A stretch of DNA of 62,519 nt, taken from Acidimicrobiaceae bacterium (lineage in GTDB: Bacteria; Actinomycetota; Acidimicrobiia; Acidimicrobiales; RAAP-2). The notes under the pieces are model-generated. The model saw only the letters and a list, made by a program, of their open reading frames with translations, was not told the DNA's origin and did no database searches. The position numbers and the translations under genes were made by a program. Of this stretch, positions 10,656 through 18,954 are shown piece by piece. The number at the start of each line of letters is the position of its first letter. Within the stretch, counting starts at the first letter, position 1. The stretch spans positions 1-62,519 of the forward strand of contig PKXA01000047.1 in NCBI GenBank assembly GCA_003133325.1, given 5' to 3'.

Positions 10656-12323
10656 CCGGGCAGAGGCTGCATCCTCGAGACCGAGCTCATTGACCGCGAT
10701 CTCGCGCATCTTGTACTTCTGAACCTTGCCGGTGATCGTCATCGGGAACTCGTCGACGAACTTGACGTGCTGAGGGACCTTGAAATGTGCCATCCGCTCC
10801 CGGCACCACGCACGGAGCGCCTCGCTCTCGAGCGTGGCTCCCGGCTTGAGGCGCACCCAGGCCATCACCACCTCGCCGTGGCGGCTGTCGGGGACACCCA
10901 CCACCTGGACGTCCTCGATCTCCTCGTGCACGTACAAGAGCTCTTCGACCTCTCGGGGGTAGACGTTCTCGCCGCCCCGGATGATCATGTCCTTGCTCCG
11001 GCCCACGATGTTCACGTACCCGTCTGCGTCCATGGTCGCGAGGTCGCCGGTGTGCATCCAGCCGGCCGCGTCGACCGCCTCCGCCGTGCGGGCGGGATCG
11101 TCCCAGTAGCCGAGCATCACCGAGTACCCCCGGGTGCACAGCTCACCGGCCTCGCCTTGGTCGACCATCAGCCCCGAGCCGGCGTCGATGACCTTCACCT
11201 CCACGTGCGGGTGGACCCGGCCTACCGTCGCCGTCCGGTGCTCGATCGAGTCGTCTGGCGACGTCTGGGTGGAGACCGGCGAGGTCTCGGTCATGCCGTA
11301 GCAGATGGTCATCTCGGCGCAGTGCATTCGCGTGACGACCTGCTTCATGACCTCGACTGGGCACGGTGACCCCGCCATGATGCCCGTCCGTAGGCTCGAG
11401 AGGTCGAAGTGGTCGAAGTCGGGCTGGGCCAGCTCGGCGATGAACATCGTGGGCACCCCATAGAGGGCAGTGCAGCGCTCCGCCGCTACCGCCTCGAGCA
11501 CAGCCTTCGGCTCGAAGGCGGCGCTCGGCAGGACGATGCAGGCCCCGTGGGAGGTCGCAGCCAGGTTCCCCATCACCATGCCGAAGCAGTGGTAGTAGGG
11601 AACCGGGACACAGATCCGGTCGCTTTCGGTGATCCGGCACCCCTCCCCGACGAAGTAGCCGTTGTTCAGGATGTTCAGGTGGGTGAGGGTCGCCCCCTTC
11701 GGGAACCCGGTCGTGCCCGACGTGTACTGGAGGTTGATCGGCTGGTCGGGGTCGAGGAGTCTCCCGAGCTCGGCGACACGGCCGGCAGGCACGCTATCTG
11801 CGTCCGAGCGCAGAGCGTCCCACCCGGGCCCGTCGAACAGCACGACGTCTGTCAGGCCCGGGAGGTCCCGCTTCACCTCGTCGATCATGGTCGCGTAGTT
11901 CGCGTCCCTGAAGGAAGGAGCCGCAACCACCATGGTGCTCGCCGATTGGCCGAGCACGTAGGCGAGCTCGCTCGTCCGGTAGGCGGGGTTGACGGTCACG
12001 AGGATGGCCCCGATGGAGGCAGTCGCGTACTGGAGCACCATCCACTCGACCCGGTTGGGGCTCCAGATGGCCACACGGTCGCCGCGCGCGACACCTCTCG
12101 CGACGAGGCCTCGGGCGACGAGGCCGACCTCGGCGAAGAACTCCGAGTAGGTGAGCCGCACCCCCTGCTCACGGCTGACGATGGCTTCAGCGTCGGGGAG
12201 ACGCTCGACAGTCGCCGCGAAGTTGTCGCCGATGGTCTCGACGAGCAGCGGCTTCGCCGTCGTCCCTTGTGCATACGAACGGGCGGATTTACCGGTGGAT
12301 GGTGTCATGGTCGATGGTGTCAT
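10647..12323 (-). CDS. Acyl-CoA synthetase (AMP-binding family, fatty-acid type)
   Basis: An ANL-superfamily ligase that adenylates a carboxylic acid and transfers it to CoA. From the ATG at 12323 it has 558 residues. Landmarks are the P-loop [21 protein letters not shown] (A5), [12 protein letters not shown] (A7/A8), [20 protein letters not shown], and the catalytic A10 lysine in [13 protein letters not shown]. The closest type is medium/long-chain FadD or the 'AMP-binding protein' of beta-oxidation clusters. An in-frame extension to 12647 is possible but reads as Gly/Arg-rich junk over flanking repeats. The N-terminus [10 protein letters not shown] is encoded by a 15-bp tandem duplication (12294-12323), so two alternative ATGs exist. 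The substrate is unknown. Confidence 0.88.
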   Translation of the reverse strand: MTPSTMTPSTGKSARSYAQGTTAKPLLVETIGDNFAATVERLPDAEAIVSREQGVRLTYSEFFAEVGLVARGLVARGVARGDRVAIWSPNRVEWMVLQYATASIGAILVTVNPAYRTSELAYVLGQSASTMVVAAPSFRDANYATMIDEVKRDLPGLTDVVLFDGPGWDALRSDADSVPAGRVAELGRLLDPDQPINLQYTSGTTGFPKGATLTHLNILNNGYFVGEGCRITESDRICVPVPYYHCFGMVMGNLAATSHGACIVLPSAAFEPKAVLEAVAAERCTALYGVPTMFIAELAQPDFDHFDLSSLRTGIMAGSPCPVEVMKQVVTRMHCAEMTICYGMTETSPVSTQTSPDDSIEHRTATVGRVHPHVEVKVIDAGSGLMVDQGEAGELCTRGYSVMLGYWDDPARTAEAVDAAGWMHTGDLATMDADGYVNIVGRSKDMIIRGGENVYPREVEELLYVHEEIEDVQVVGVPDSRHGEVVMAWVRLKPGATLESEALRAWCRERMAHFKVPQHVKFVDEFPMTITGKVQKYKMREIAVNELGLEDAASARTA

Positions 12324-12713
12324 GGTCACTGGGGAGGCGCCGGCAAGGCGCTCTCCCCGTCCCCCTTCTCCGGTCTCTTTGGGCTTTCGGCCTTCGGCCT
12401 GTTCACCCACGCACGCTTCGGTTGCGTCGGCCTCGCCTGCTGGCTTCTCTAGTCTTTGTACACCCAGAGAGGCCGCATGGGCACGTCCGTTGGCTCCGCT
12501 TCCCGCTTCGGCAGCCTGGTGCCACGAGTCGACCAACCCCACAAGGCCGCCAGCTGGTCCCCGGTGCCGTCGTCGAAGGAGGACGGGCTGGGCCTTCCCA
12601 AGGTCGAACGCCGGGGGCGTCGGCGTGGTGGTGATGGCGGTCTGCACCGTCGCCTTCCGTCAGCCGTGGATCCTCATCCCCTGGCCTACGGCTTCTGGGC
12701 CCGGGTGGCGGTC

Positions 12714-12923
12714 GGACCGCTGACCAACAACCAAGCGGAGCGAGATCTTCGCATGGCCAAGCTCAAGAAGGTCAGCGGGTGCTTCCAAAGTGACGACGGC
12801 GCCCGCAACTTCGCCACCATCCGCTCCTACATCTCGACGGCACGAAAGCACGGCGTCGGCGCACTCGACGCCCTCGCCATGCTCTTCCGTGGTGACGCTT
12901 GGATGCCATCGATCACCAACTGA
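12714..12923 (+). mobile_element. IS66-family transposase, C-terminal remnant
   Basis: The frame reads PLTNNQAERDLRMAKLKKVS, then SGCFQSDDGARNFATIRSYI and STARKHGVGALDALAMLF to a natural stop at 12921-12923. This is the conserved C-terminal block of IS66 DDE transposases, including the NNQAERD motif that carries the last catalytic Glu. Upstream sequence in this frame (12324-12713) does not resemble the rest of the enzyme, so at least four fifths of the gene is gone and no terminal inverted repeats are visible. The remnant cannot transpose. Confidence 0.75.
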
Positions 12924-13185
12924 ACAAGCAAGAGCGACTGGACCGGCACTTCATCGAGCACGATCACTCGCGTGCTGCGAGAGACCACTGACACTCGCGA
13001 TCGGCGATCAACGAAAGTCACGGTCTGAGCGCCCAACTTCGCGTACCTGGCACAACTACGCCCTGGTCAGTGTCGGGCCTGAATGTTTACCAAAATTGGC
13101 ATGCGCGAACCGGTTTCCCACTGCAATCCGACCCGGACAGGTCGAGCGGGACGGCTCGGAGCGGGACGCACCCGGATCAGCGCGA
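12924..13185. other. Intergenic between IS remnant and toxin gene
   Basis: No gene, tRNA or clear repeat is visible in these 262 bases. The interval is probably residual mobile-element or scrambled sequence. Confidence 0.35.
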
Positions 13186-13578
13186 TCAGGCAGGCGAGAC
13201 CACTTCGATGCCCGCTTCCGCGGCGGCCGAGCAGAGTCGAACGTCATATGCGACGAGGGCGGTCAGATTCGTCTTCACGGACAATGCACTTGCCAGGTGG
13301 ATTGCATCAAGGCTCCGCAACTCGGTCGGGATGAGGGTCGCAGCCTTCTCGACAATGGCCCGATCTATGGGGAGGAGGTCGATGCCCCCGAGCAATAGGA
13401 CCGCACCCTCAACCGCACCCTCGTCGACCCGCCGACATGTACGGAGCAGTTCAATTGTCGACAGGTCGCTGCTGACTTTGGGGATGTCTGCTCTGAGGGT
13501 CAGCCACTCGGCTAGGGCCGCGCTCTCGGTCTCATCGAAGACCAGCTTCACCAAGGCGGACGTGTCGAAGTAGATCAC
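13186..13578 (-). CDS. PIN-domain ribonuclease toxin (VapC-like)
   Basis: A 130-residue PIN-fold Mg2+-dependent RNase. The first acidic residue is in MIYFDTSALVKL (Asp5). The second acidic site is SSDLSTIELLR, and the third is RSLDAIHLASAL; the last acidic position falls in VAYDVRLCSAA. Length and order match VapC, which cleaves tRNA or rRNA when free of antitoxin. Its start overlaps the antitoxin stop by 4 bp, the usual coupled arrangement. Confidence 0.85.
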   Translation of the reverse strand: MIYFDTSALVKLVFDETESAALAEWLTLRADIPKVSSDLSTIELLRTCRRVDEGAVEGAVLLLGGIDLLPIDRAIVEKAATLIPTELRSLDAIHLASALSVKTNLTALVAYDVRLCSAAAEAGIEVVSPA

Positions 13579-13853
13579 GTGAGTCGGTCGCGGCGCAGTT
13601 CAGTGAGGACTTCAGTTCCCGTCGCCTCTCCGCCGACTACCCGTCGGCGCTCCGGCAAGTGGAACGCGCTCTTTGCTGGCACAAGGCGACCAGAAGCGAT
13701 GAGTTGATCCCTCACGGCAACGGCCGGGGTGGGGGACACCAAAAGGGCAACGAGCTTCCCCCTTTCGGTGACCTCGACGACTTCCCCAGCCTTCACTCGT
13801 TCGAGGTAGCGGCTCGCGTGTTGACGAAGTTCTCGCACTCCAATCCGGGTCAT
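13575..13853 (-). CDS. Phd/YefM-family antitoxin (VapB-like)
   Basis: A 92-residue protein beginning MTRIGVRELRQHASRYLERV, followed by KAGEVVEVTERGKLVALLV, the classic prevent-host-death/YefM DNA-binding fold. The C-terminal part (FHLPERRRVVGG onward) is the disordered segment that would block the PIN toxin. It lies upstream of and overlaps the toxin gene. A 9+9-bp palindrome at 13861-13883 just before its start is the likely autoregulatory site. With the -10-like TACAAT at 13860-13865, the mRNA may be leaderless. Confidence 0.85.
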   Translation of the reverse strand: MTRIGVRELRQHASRYLERVKAGEVVEVTERGKLVALLVSPTPAVAVRDQLIASGRLVPAKSAFHLPERRRVVGGEATGTEVLTELRRDRLT

Positions 13854-13860
13854 CGCATTA

Positions 13861-13883
13861 TTGTAGCACAGTGAGTGCTACAA
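13861..13883 (-). promoter_or_regulatory. Toxin-antitoxin operator palindrome
   Basis: TTGTAGCAC (13861-13869) and GTGCTACAA (13875-13883) are perfect inverted repeats with a 5-nt spacer, ending 8 bp before the antitoxin start codon. The minus-strand hexamer TACAAT inside it fits a -10 box and would put the transcript start at or next to the ATG. Binding of the antitoxin-toxin complex here would occlude RNA polymerase. Confidence 0.65.
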
Positions 13884-14000
13884 GATGTGGACGATCCGGC
13901 AGAACAGTGGGTCGGCCATGGAGCGCCCGTCTATGTGAGGCGCATAGTGGGCGCGGCCCAGTCGACTCGGCAATACTCGTCGAGAGGATCGAGGCCCTCT

Positions 14001-14271
14001 CGATTCAGGGCCTTCTACCGCTCCGAGTTGAACTTCCTGGTGCGGCGCATCAATGCCCACCTCATTCGGTGGGCGATGCACAAGTTCAAGCGTCTCAAGG
14101 GCAAGCCAACGAGGGCTTGGGCCTGGCTCAATGCGGTCATTCAGCGTGAACCACGGCTCTTCGCCCATTGGTGGCTCGCCTCGACACGGAATGGCCGACC
14201 TGTGGGAGCCGGATGACGGGAGACTGTCACGTCCGGTTCTGTGAGCCGGGGGTGAGACTCCCCCCGGCTAC
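14001..14271 (+). mobile_element. Group II intron 3' stub (maturase C-terminus plus domains V-VI)
   Basis: The frame ending at 14216 encodes FYRSELNFLVRRINAHLIRW, KFKRLKGKPTRAWAWLNAVI and REPRLFAHWW, the C-terminal part of group II intron reverse transcriptase/maturases, ending VGAG. The stop lies inside the following RNA domain V, as is usual. Domain V (14206-14239) and a domain VI-like hairpin (GCCGGGGG … CCCCCCGGC) follow, with the 3' splice end near 14271. Everything 5' (RT domains, ribozyme domains I-III) is missing; sequence between the toxin-antitoxin operator and about 14000 is unrecognisable. The stub abuts the XRE-TetR gene 3' end. Confidence 0.72.
14206..14239 (+). ncRNA. Group II intron domain V
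   Basis: Exactly 34 nt from GAGCCGGATG to GTCCGGTTC. It forms the diagnostic short hairpin with GAGCCGGA pairing to TCCGGTTC, an internal bulge, and a GAGA-type tetraloop in the distal stem (ACGG-GAGA-CTGT). This is the catalytic heart of the ribozyme and is well preserved although the rest of the intron is gone. Confidence 0.75.
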
Positions 14272-14276
14272 TTGCC

Positions 14277-15152
14277 TTAGGTGGCGCGGTATCCCAAAAG
14301 ACGTAGGGCAAACTGTGCATATTCCTTGGCAATCTGCTCAGGGGTGGTGGGTCCGTCGGGTTGGAACCACTGCACCAGTGACGTACACATGGTCGCTATC
14401 GCCTTCCCCGCGTCTCGTGGATGGTTGATGGCGAGACCGCCCTCCGTGATGGCCGCTGCAATCTCCGTGTCCAGCAGATGCTGGACATCGTCGCGGAGCT
14501 TGGCTATCCGACGGTAGTGATTGGACTCAAAGCTGCGCATCTCGCTAGCGCCGATGAACGCGACGTCGTTCCGTCTGGCGTGGAAGAGAGCCAACGCCTC
14601 GACGACGAGCGCAACCCTCTCGATCGGATTCTGCCCGTCGTCGCGTGCGTGCTGCAGTCGCCAAAGGAGATCCACCATCGTGATATCAAGGATCTTTACA
14701 AGCAACGCCTGTTTGCTGGGGTAATGGTGGTACACACCTGGCACGCTCATGTTGGCGAACTGTGCGATCGACCGCATGCTTGCCCCGTGGTAGCCGGTGG
14801 CGACGAACGCCTGGATGGCCCCTGCTAAGACGGGGTCGATCGGTAGGGGAGCGAACTCGCGCCAATTCCCGGTGGGGAGTTCGATCGAGGAGAGCGTCAC
14901 GTTCCGCCGCTGGGTCGAGGTCGTTGGATACTCGACGAGCGAGGCTGCAGGTACGCCGAGGGCTACTGCGATCTGGTGTAGCCGTTGGACCGAGATACCG
15001 GTCTTCCCGTTCTCGATGGCACTGATCGTAGCCGGGCTGACTCCCACTTGTTCGGCCAGCCTCCGTATCGAGACACCGCTCGCGACTCGCAGCCGGCGTA
15101 TGGCTTCTCCTGCGTTCGGCGTGGCCCTAACCGGATCGACTAATTCCTTCAT
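14277..15152 (-). CDS. XRE-TetR fusion transcriptional regulator
   Basis: 291 residues from the ATG at 15152. Residues 16-74 form an XRE/Cro helix-turn-helix (AIRRLRVASGVSIRRLAEQV, then SPATISAIENGKTGISVQRL). Residues 108-155 form a complete TetR HTH (FVATGYHGASMRSIAQFANM, SVPGVYHHYPSKQALL), followed by a TetR-type ligand domain with LVQWFQPDG near the end. Two different DNA-binding domains in one chain are unusual. The start is fixed by the XRE domain and by the perfect palindrome (15145-15183) that contains the ATG. It is divergent from the catabolic operon at 15308 and probably represses it and itself. It has an upstream in-frame extension to 15323, which I reject. Confidence 0.85.
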   Translation of the reverse strand: MKELVDPVRATPNAGEAIRRLRVASGVSIRRLAEQVGVSPATISAIENGKTGISVQRLHQIAVALGVPAASLVEYPTTSTQRRNVTLSSIELPTGNWREFAPLPIDPVLAGAIQAFVATGYHGASMRSIAQFANMSVPGVYHHYPSKQALLVKILDITMVDLLWRLQHARDDGQNPIERVALVVEALALFHARRNDVAFIGASEMRSFESNHYRRIAKLRDDVQHLLDTEIAAAITEGGLAINHPRDAGKAIATMCTSLVQWFQPDGPTTPEQIAKEYAQFALRLLGYRAT

Positions 15153-15183
15153 GGTGTTCAGAATATCTGAACACCATGAAGGA
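15145..15183. promoter_or_regulatory. Perfect 18+18-bp palindrome over the regulator start codon
   Basis: The left arm TCCTTCATGGTGTTCAGA (15145-15162) and its exact reverse complement (15166-15183) flank a 3-nt ATA centre. The regulator ATG (complement of 15150-15152) lies inside the left arm. On the minus strand TATTCT in the palindrome fits a -10 seven bases before the ATG, so the regulator mRNA would be leaderless. This is the obvious binding site for the XRE-TetR protein. It is longer than typical TetR or XRE sites and may accommodate both domains. Confidence 0.8.
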
Positions 15184-15216
15184 GTCCACGACCTACTAGG
15201 GATCCGCAGTTGGGGA

Positions 15217-15245
15217 TTGACATGGGTAGATATGCATGTGACAGT
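15217..15245 (+). promoter_or_regulatory. Candidate promoter of the catabolic operon
   Basis: A consensus -35 TTGACA (15217-15222), a 17-nt spacer and GACAGT (15240-15245), which keeps the critical A2 and T6 of the -10. Transcription would start near 15252, about 56 nt before the hydrolase ATG. The large palindrome lies 34 bp upstream, so repression could work by looping or oligomer spread, or activation could be involved. Confidence 0.45.
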
Positions 15246-15307
15246 GGACTCACCCGACATGGATGCCGAGCGAACGCTCTGTTCGATCGTCTGGAAAGGA
15301 TCTCCTG

Positions 15308-16261
15308 ATGACTGAAGTCCCAACTATGGATGAACTCCTCAAGGGTGCCCCGACGAACTGGGGTAAGTGGGGGGACGAGGATGAGGTTGGCGCGCTGAAC
15401 TACCTCACCGCCGAGGAAGTGTTCCGCGGGGTGCGTCACATCAAGTCCGGCAACGTGTTCACCCTGCAGCGGCTGATCGGCGACCCCAAGGGAGACCCGG
15501 TTTGGCCTGGGCGCACACCGGCCGAAAAGACGATGGTCCTCGACGAATCCTCATGGGACGGCGACGACGCCCCCAAGTTCCCGGGAGGCCTCCACTACGC
15601 AGACGACAAGATCAGCGCGTTCCTCCAGGGCTCGACGCAGTACGACGCGCTCGGCCACGTCTGGTACGACGGTCAGCTCTGGAATGGGTACGACGCACGC
15701 AGCACGATCGGCGGACTGGACAAGGCCAGCGTGGCTCCGATAGCGGAGCGCGGTGTCGTCGGTCGGGGCATCCTGGTTGACATGGCCCGCTTCCGTGACA
15801 AGGAGAATCTCGACAAAGCCGAAACCTTCACCCACGAGGACCTGATGGCGTGTGCTGAGGCCCAGGGCACCAAGATCGAGAAGCACGACATCCTGATCAT
15901 TCGAACCAACTTCCTCAAGCTGTTCTTCGACCAGGGCGAAAAGTTCTACGAGGGCTTCTGCGAACCAGGTCTGGTCTACAGCCCCGAGCTCGTTCAGTGG
16001 TTCCAGGACATGGAGATCCCGAACCTCGTCACCGATACCATCGCCAACGAGGTCACGACAGACCCGAACAATGGCACGGCACTTCCGTTGCACTGCGCCT
16101 TGATGCGCAACCTCGGTATCGCACTGACCGAGATCTGCGACTTGGAGAAGCTGGCCTCCCACTGTGCCGAGGACGGGCAGTACACGTTCCTCTACGCAGC
16201 GGCCCCGTTGAAGGTGAACGAGGCGAGCGGCTCGCCCGTCAACCCCCTTGCGATCAAGTGA
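15308..16261 (+). CDS. Cyclase-family metal-dependent hydrolase (kynurenine-formamidase-like fold)
   Basis: A 317-residue protein of the 'cyclase' (Pfam Cyclase) family, which binds a divalent metal and hydrolyses amides, lactones or cyclic esters. The family segment TQYDALGHVWYDG stands where the HxGTHxD metal motif lies in kynurenine formamidase; this long subfamily has that variant. Other conserved parts are GALNYLT near the N-terminus, GRGILVDMA and IIRTNF. The ATG at 15308 has AAAGGA 7 bases upstream; the longer in-frame start at 15263 lies before it without a ribosome site. It is the first gene of the operon controlled by the divergent fusion regulator. I infer it opens a cyclic substrate to give the acid used by the next gene. 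Confidence 0.82.
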   Translation: MTEVPTMDELLKGAPTNWGKWGDEDEVGALNYLTAEEVFRGVRHIKSGNVFTLQRLIGDPKGDPVWPGRTPAEKTMVLDESSWDGDDAPKFPGGLHYADDKISAFLQGSTQYDALGHVWYDGQLWNGYDARSTIGGLDKASVAPIAERGVVGRGILVDMARFRDKENLDKAETFTHEDLMACAEAQGTKIEKHDILIIRTNFLKLFFDQGEKFYEGFCEPGLVYSPELVQWFQDMEIPNLVTDTIANEVTTDPNNGTALPLHCALMRNLGIALTEICDLEKLASHCAEDGQYTFLYAAAPLKVNEASGSPVNPLAIK

Positions 16262-17922
16262 CGACGTACACCGAGCGCCCTTGGACGAAGCTATACAGTG
16301 AGGGGCGTCCCGCGGACATCACGCCCGACTTCGCTACCATGCTCGACCTGTTCAACGCGTCGGTGGCGCGGGCGCCGGACAACATCGCCATCAAGTACTT
16401 CGACGGTGTGCTCACCATGGCTGATCTTGACCGGCGTTCCGACTCGCTGGCGGTGGCCTTGGTCGACAACGGGTTCGCTGCTGGGGACAGGCTCGGGGTC
16501 TATGTGCAGAACAACCCGGCGTTCGTCATCTCGTTGGTGGCAGCATGGAAGGCTGGCGGCGCGGCGGTGGCCATCAACCCGATGAACAAGCAACGCGAGC
16601 TGACCTACCTGCTCACCGACTCCGGTGCCAGTGCACTGCTGTGTCTGGACGAACTCTACGAGTCGGTGGCCAAGGAGGTCATCGCGACCGGTGAGACCGT
16701 GGTCACGACCGTGATCACCTGCTCCCCGCTCGACGAGCAGTCCCGCCACGATGATCGGCTGTTTGCCGGTTCGGAGCGGCTGCGCCCCGAAGGGACGCTG
16801 GACCTCGAGGAGATCTTCAGCCAGCACGAAGGTCGCAAGCCGGCGCCTGTCGATCCGAGTCCCGACGACGTGGCCGTGCTGAGCTACACCTCCGGGACCA
16901 CCGGCGTGCCGAAGGGTGCGATGAACACCCACGGCACGATGGCGTTCAACTCCCAGACCTACCGTGACTGGATGGGTTTCACCGCCGACGACTCCGTGCT
17001 CGGGGTCGCTCCGCTGTTCCATATCACCGGCCTGATCGGCCACATAGGGATCGCGTTGCTCGTAGCGTGCCCGCTGGTGATCAACCACCGGTTCGAACCG
17101 GGTGTGGTCATCGACGCGATTCGTGAGCACCGGCCCACGTTCACCGTCGGGTCGATCACGGTGTTCATCAACCTGTCGGGGCTGGAGGGGGTGACCAAGC
17201 AGGACTGGTCCTCCTTCCGGATGGTCTACTCCGGTGGTGCGCCGATCGCGCCAGCGGTCATCGACCGGTTCATGGAGAAGACCGGTCTCTACATCCACAA
17301 CATCTACGGTCTGACCGAGACCAACTCGCCTTCGCACGCCGTACCTCTGGGCAAGAAGGCGCCGGTGGACCCGAACTCGGGGGCGTTGTCGGTGGGTGTG
17401 CCGGTGTTCAACACCGTGGTCCGGATCCTCGACGAGGCGGGCAAGGAAGTCCCCGTCGGCCACGTTGGTGAGTTCGTCACCTCGGGACCGCAGGTCATCC
17501 CCGGCTACTGGAACAAGCCGGAGGCGACCACGGAAAGCCTGCCCGGCGGTGAGTTGCGCACTGGTGACGTCGGGTTCATGGACGAAGACGGCTGGTTCTA
17601 CCTGGTAGACCGCAAGAAGGACATGATCAACGCCGCCGGTTACAAAGTATGGCCACGTGAGGTCGAGGACGTGCTCTACGGCCATCCGGCGGTCCGCGAG
17701 GCAGCGGTGGTCGGTGTTGCGGATGAGTACCGCGGTGAGACAGTGAAGGCCTACGTCTCACGCGAGCCCGGAGCGACGGTCACCGAGGAAGAGCTGATCG
17801 AGTTCTGCAAGCAGCAGATGGCGGCGTACAAGTACCCGCGCTCGATCCAGTTCCTCGACGACCTACCGAAGACCACGACCGGGAAGATTCTGCGGCGCGA
17901 GCTGCGTGCTCTGAATTCGTGA
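16258..17922 (+). CDS. Acyl-CoA ligase (AMP-binding, class I)
   Basis: 554 residues from a GTG overlapping the hydrolase stop by 4 bp. ANL motifs: SYTSGTTGVPKGAMNTHG (P-loop), NIYGLTETNSPS, GELRTGDVGFMD, LVDRKKDMINAAGYKVWPRE and PKTTTGKILRREL with the catalytic lysine. It should adenylate an organic acid and make its CoA thioester. In this operon it would activate the product of the hydrolase for the kinase and dehydrogenase that follow, the same role as LvaE in levulinate catabolism (family knowledge). Substrate specificity is not readable. Confidence 0.88.
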   Translation: MTTYTERPWTKLYSEGRPADITPDFATMLDLFNASVARAPDNIAIKYFDGVLTMADLDRRSDSLAVALVDNGFAAGDRLGVYVQNNPAFVISLVAAWKAGGAAVAINPMNKQRELTYLLTDSGASALLCLDELYESVAKEVIATGETVVTTVITCSPLDEQSRHDDRLFAGSERLRPEGTLDLEEIFSQHEGRKPAPVDPSPDDVAVLSYTSGTTGVPKGAMNTHGTMAFNSQTYRDWMGFTADDSVLGVAPLFHITGLIGHIGIALLVACPLVINHRFEPGVVIDAIREHRPTFTVGSITVFINLSGLEGVTKQDWSSFRMVYSGGAPIAPAVIDRFMEKTGLYIHNIYGLTETNSPSHAVPLGKKAPVDPNSGALSVGVPVFNTVVRILDEAGKEVPVGHVGEFVTSGPQVIPGYWNKPEATTESLPGGELRTGDVGFMDEDGWFYLVDRKKDMINAAGYKVWPREVEDVLYGHPAVREAAVVGVADEYRGETVKAYVSREPGATVTEEELIEFCKQQMAAYKYPRSIQFLDDLPKTTTGKILRRELRALNS

Positions 17923-18950
17923 GCATCGTTGACCTGGTACGGCTGGACCGGTTGGGTCCGGCTTTGGTCCAAGCAACGGGTGATCCGCGTTGGCGTTGGC
18001 TGGACGCCACTCTCATTACCGGGGGCAAGTCGAACCTGACGTTCGAGGTCACGAGTGAGGCTGGCGCGGTGATCCTGCGCCGACCTCCGTCGGGTGCGTT
18101 GTTGCCGAGTGCCCATGACATGGATCGTGAGGCTCGGATCCAACAAGCGCTGGCGGGAACGGCGGTGCCGGTACCCAAGGTCGTATTGCAGGAGGCCAGC
18201 GGGGACCTACTGGGCGTGCCGTTCTACGTGATGGAGAAGGTGCCCGGTCACGCCATCCGTACCCAGATGCCAGACGGGTATGCCGAGTCGCCAGGGGAGA
18301 AGCTGGCGCTATCGGACGCACTGGTCGACGTACTGGCGGATCTTCACACGATTGACCCGGCAACGATCAGATTGGATGACTACGGGCGGCCGCACGGCTA
18401 CTTGAAGAGGCAGATCCAGCGCTGGAACGGCCAGTGGGAGAAGACCAAGACCCATGAAGTGAAGGCAGTCGATGAGCTCGGTGCCCGGCTGGCGAGGCTA
18501 CTGCCAGAACACCAGCGGCATTCGATCGTGCACGGTGACTACCGGCTCGATAACTGTTTGATGGCCTTGGCCGACCCGTCGCGGATGACTGCCGTCTTGG
18601 ACTGGGAGCTGTCCACACTGGGTGACCCGTTAACCGACCTCGGGCTGCTGTTGTTCTACTGGCGCGAGCCCGGGGAGTTTGAGCTGGCACTGGCTCCTTC
18701 GGTGACGCGGTACGCAGGCTTCCCGACAAGAGCCCATCTGGCGGAGCGCTACGCACAGCGGACCGGTGCCCCGTTGGACGACATTGCCTTCTACGAGGGG
18801 TTCGCACATTTCAAGTTCGCGGTGATCGCACAGGGCATTAGCGCCCGGGTGGCGAGCGGCGCGATGGCCGGGCAGAACTTCGGCGACCTCGATGACGAGG
18901 TCCTGAAGGTCGCCGAAGAAGGTCTCAAGAGACTCGAACAGGAGGGGTAA
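17919..18950 (+). CDS. APH/ChoK-fold kinase, ACAD10/11-associated type
   Basis: 343 residues from a GTG overlapping the ligase stop by 4 bp. It has the aminoglycoside phosphotransferase fold: ATP-site region GGKSNLTFEV and AVILRRPP, catalytic loop SIVHGDYRLDNCLM (HGDYRLDN), and metal motif AVLDWELSTLGDPLTDLG. These are the hallmarks of the kinase domain fused to acyl-CoA dehydrogenase in eukaryotic ACAD10/11 and of the bacterial LvaA type, which phosphorylates the hydroxyl of 4-hydroxyacyl-CoA. Here the dehydrogenase partner is the next gene. An antibiotic-resistance role is unlikely given the operon. Confidence 0.85.
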   Translation: MSIVDLVRLDRLGPALVQATGDPRWRWLDATLITGGKSNLTFEVTSEAGAVILRRPPSGALLPSAHDMDREARIQQALAGTAVPVPKVVLQEASGDLLGVPFYVMEKVPGHAIRTQMPDGYAESPGEKLALSDALVDVLADLHTIDPATIRLDDYGRPHGYLKRQIQRWNGQWEKTKTHEVKAVDELGARLARLLPEHQRHSIVHGDYRLDNCLMALADPSRMTAVLDWELSTLGDPLTDLGLLLFYWREPGEFELALAPSVTRYAGFPTRAHLAERYAQRTGAPLDDIAFYEGFAHFKFAVIAQGISARVASGAMAGQNFGDLDDEVLKVAEEGLKRLEQEG

Positions 18951-18954
18951 AGGA

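Noticed and set aside
12324-12647. N-terminal extension of the acyl-CoA ligase
   Set aside because: The extra 108 residues are low-complexity and unlike the family, which starts near 12323.
16291-17685. 464-codon minus-strand frame opposite the acyl-CoA ligase
   Set aside because: His/Asp/Arg-rich shadow of a real gene, with no motifs or ribosome site.
17919-18950. Aminoglycoside resistance gene
   Set aside because: The fold is shared, but it is coupled to an ACAD11-type dehydrogenase and an acyl-CoA ligase and has the ACAD-associated kinase signature.
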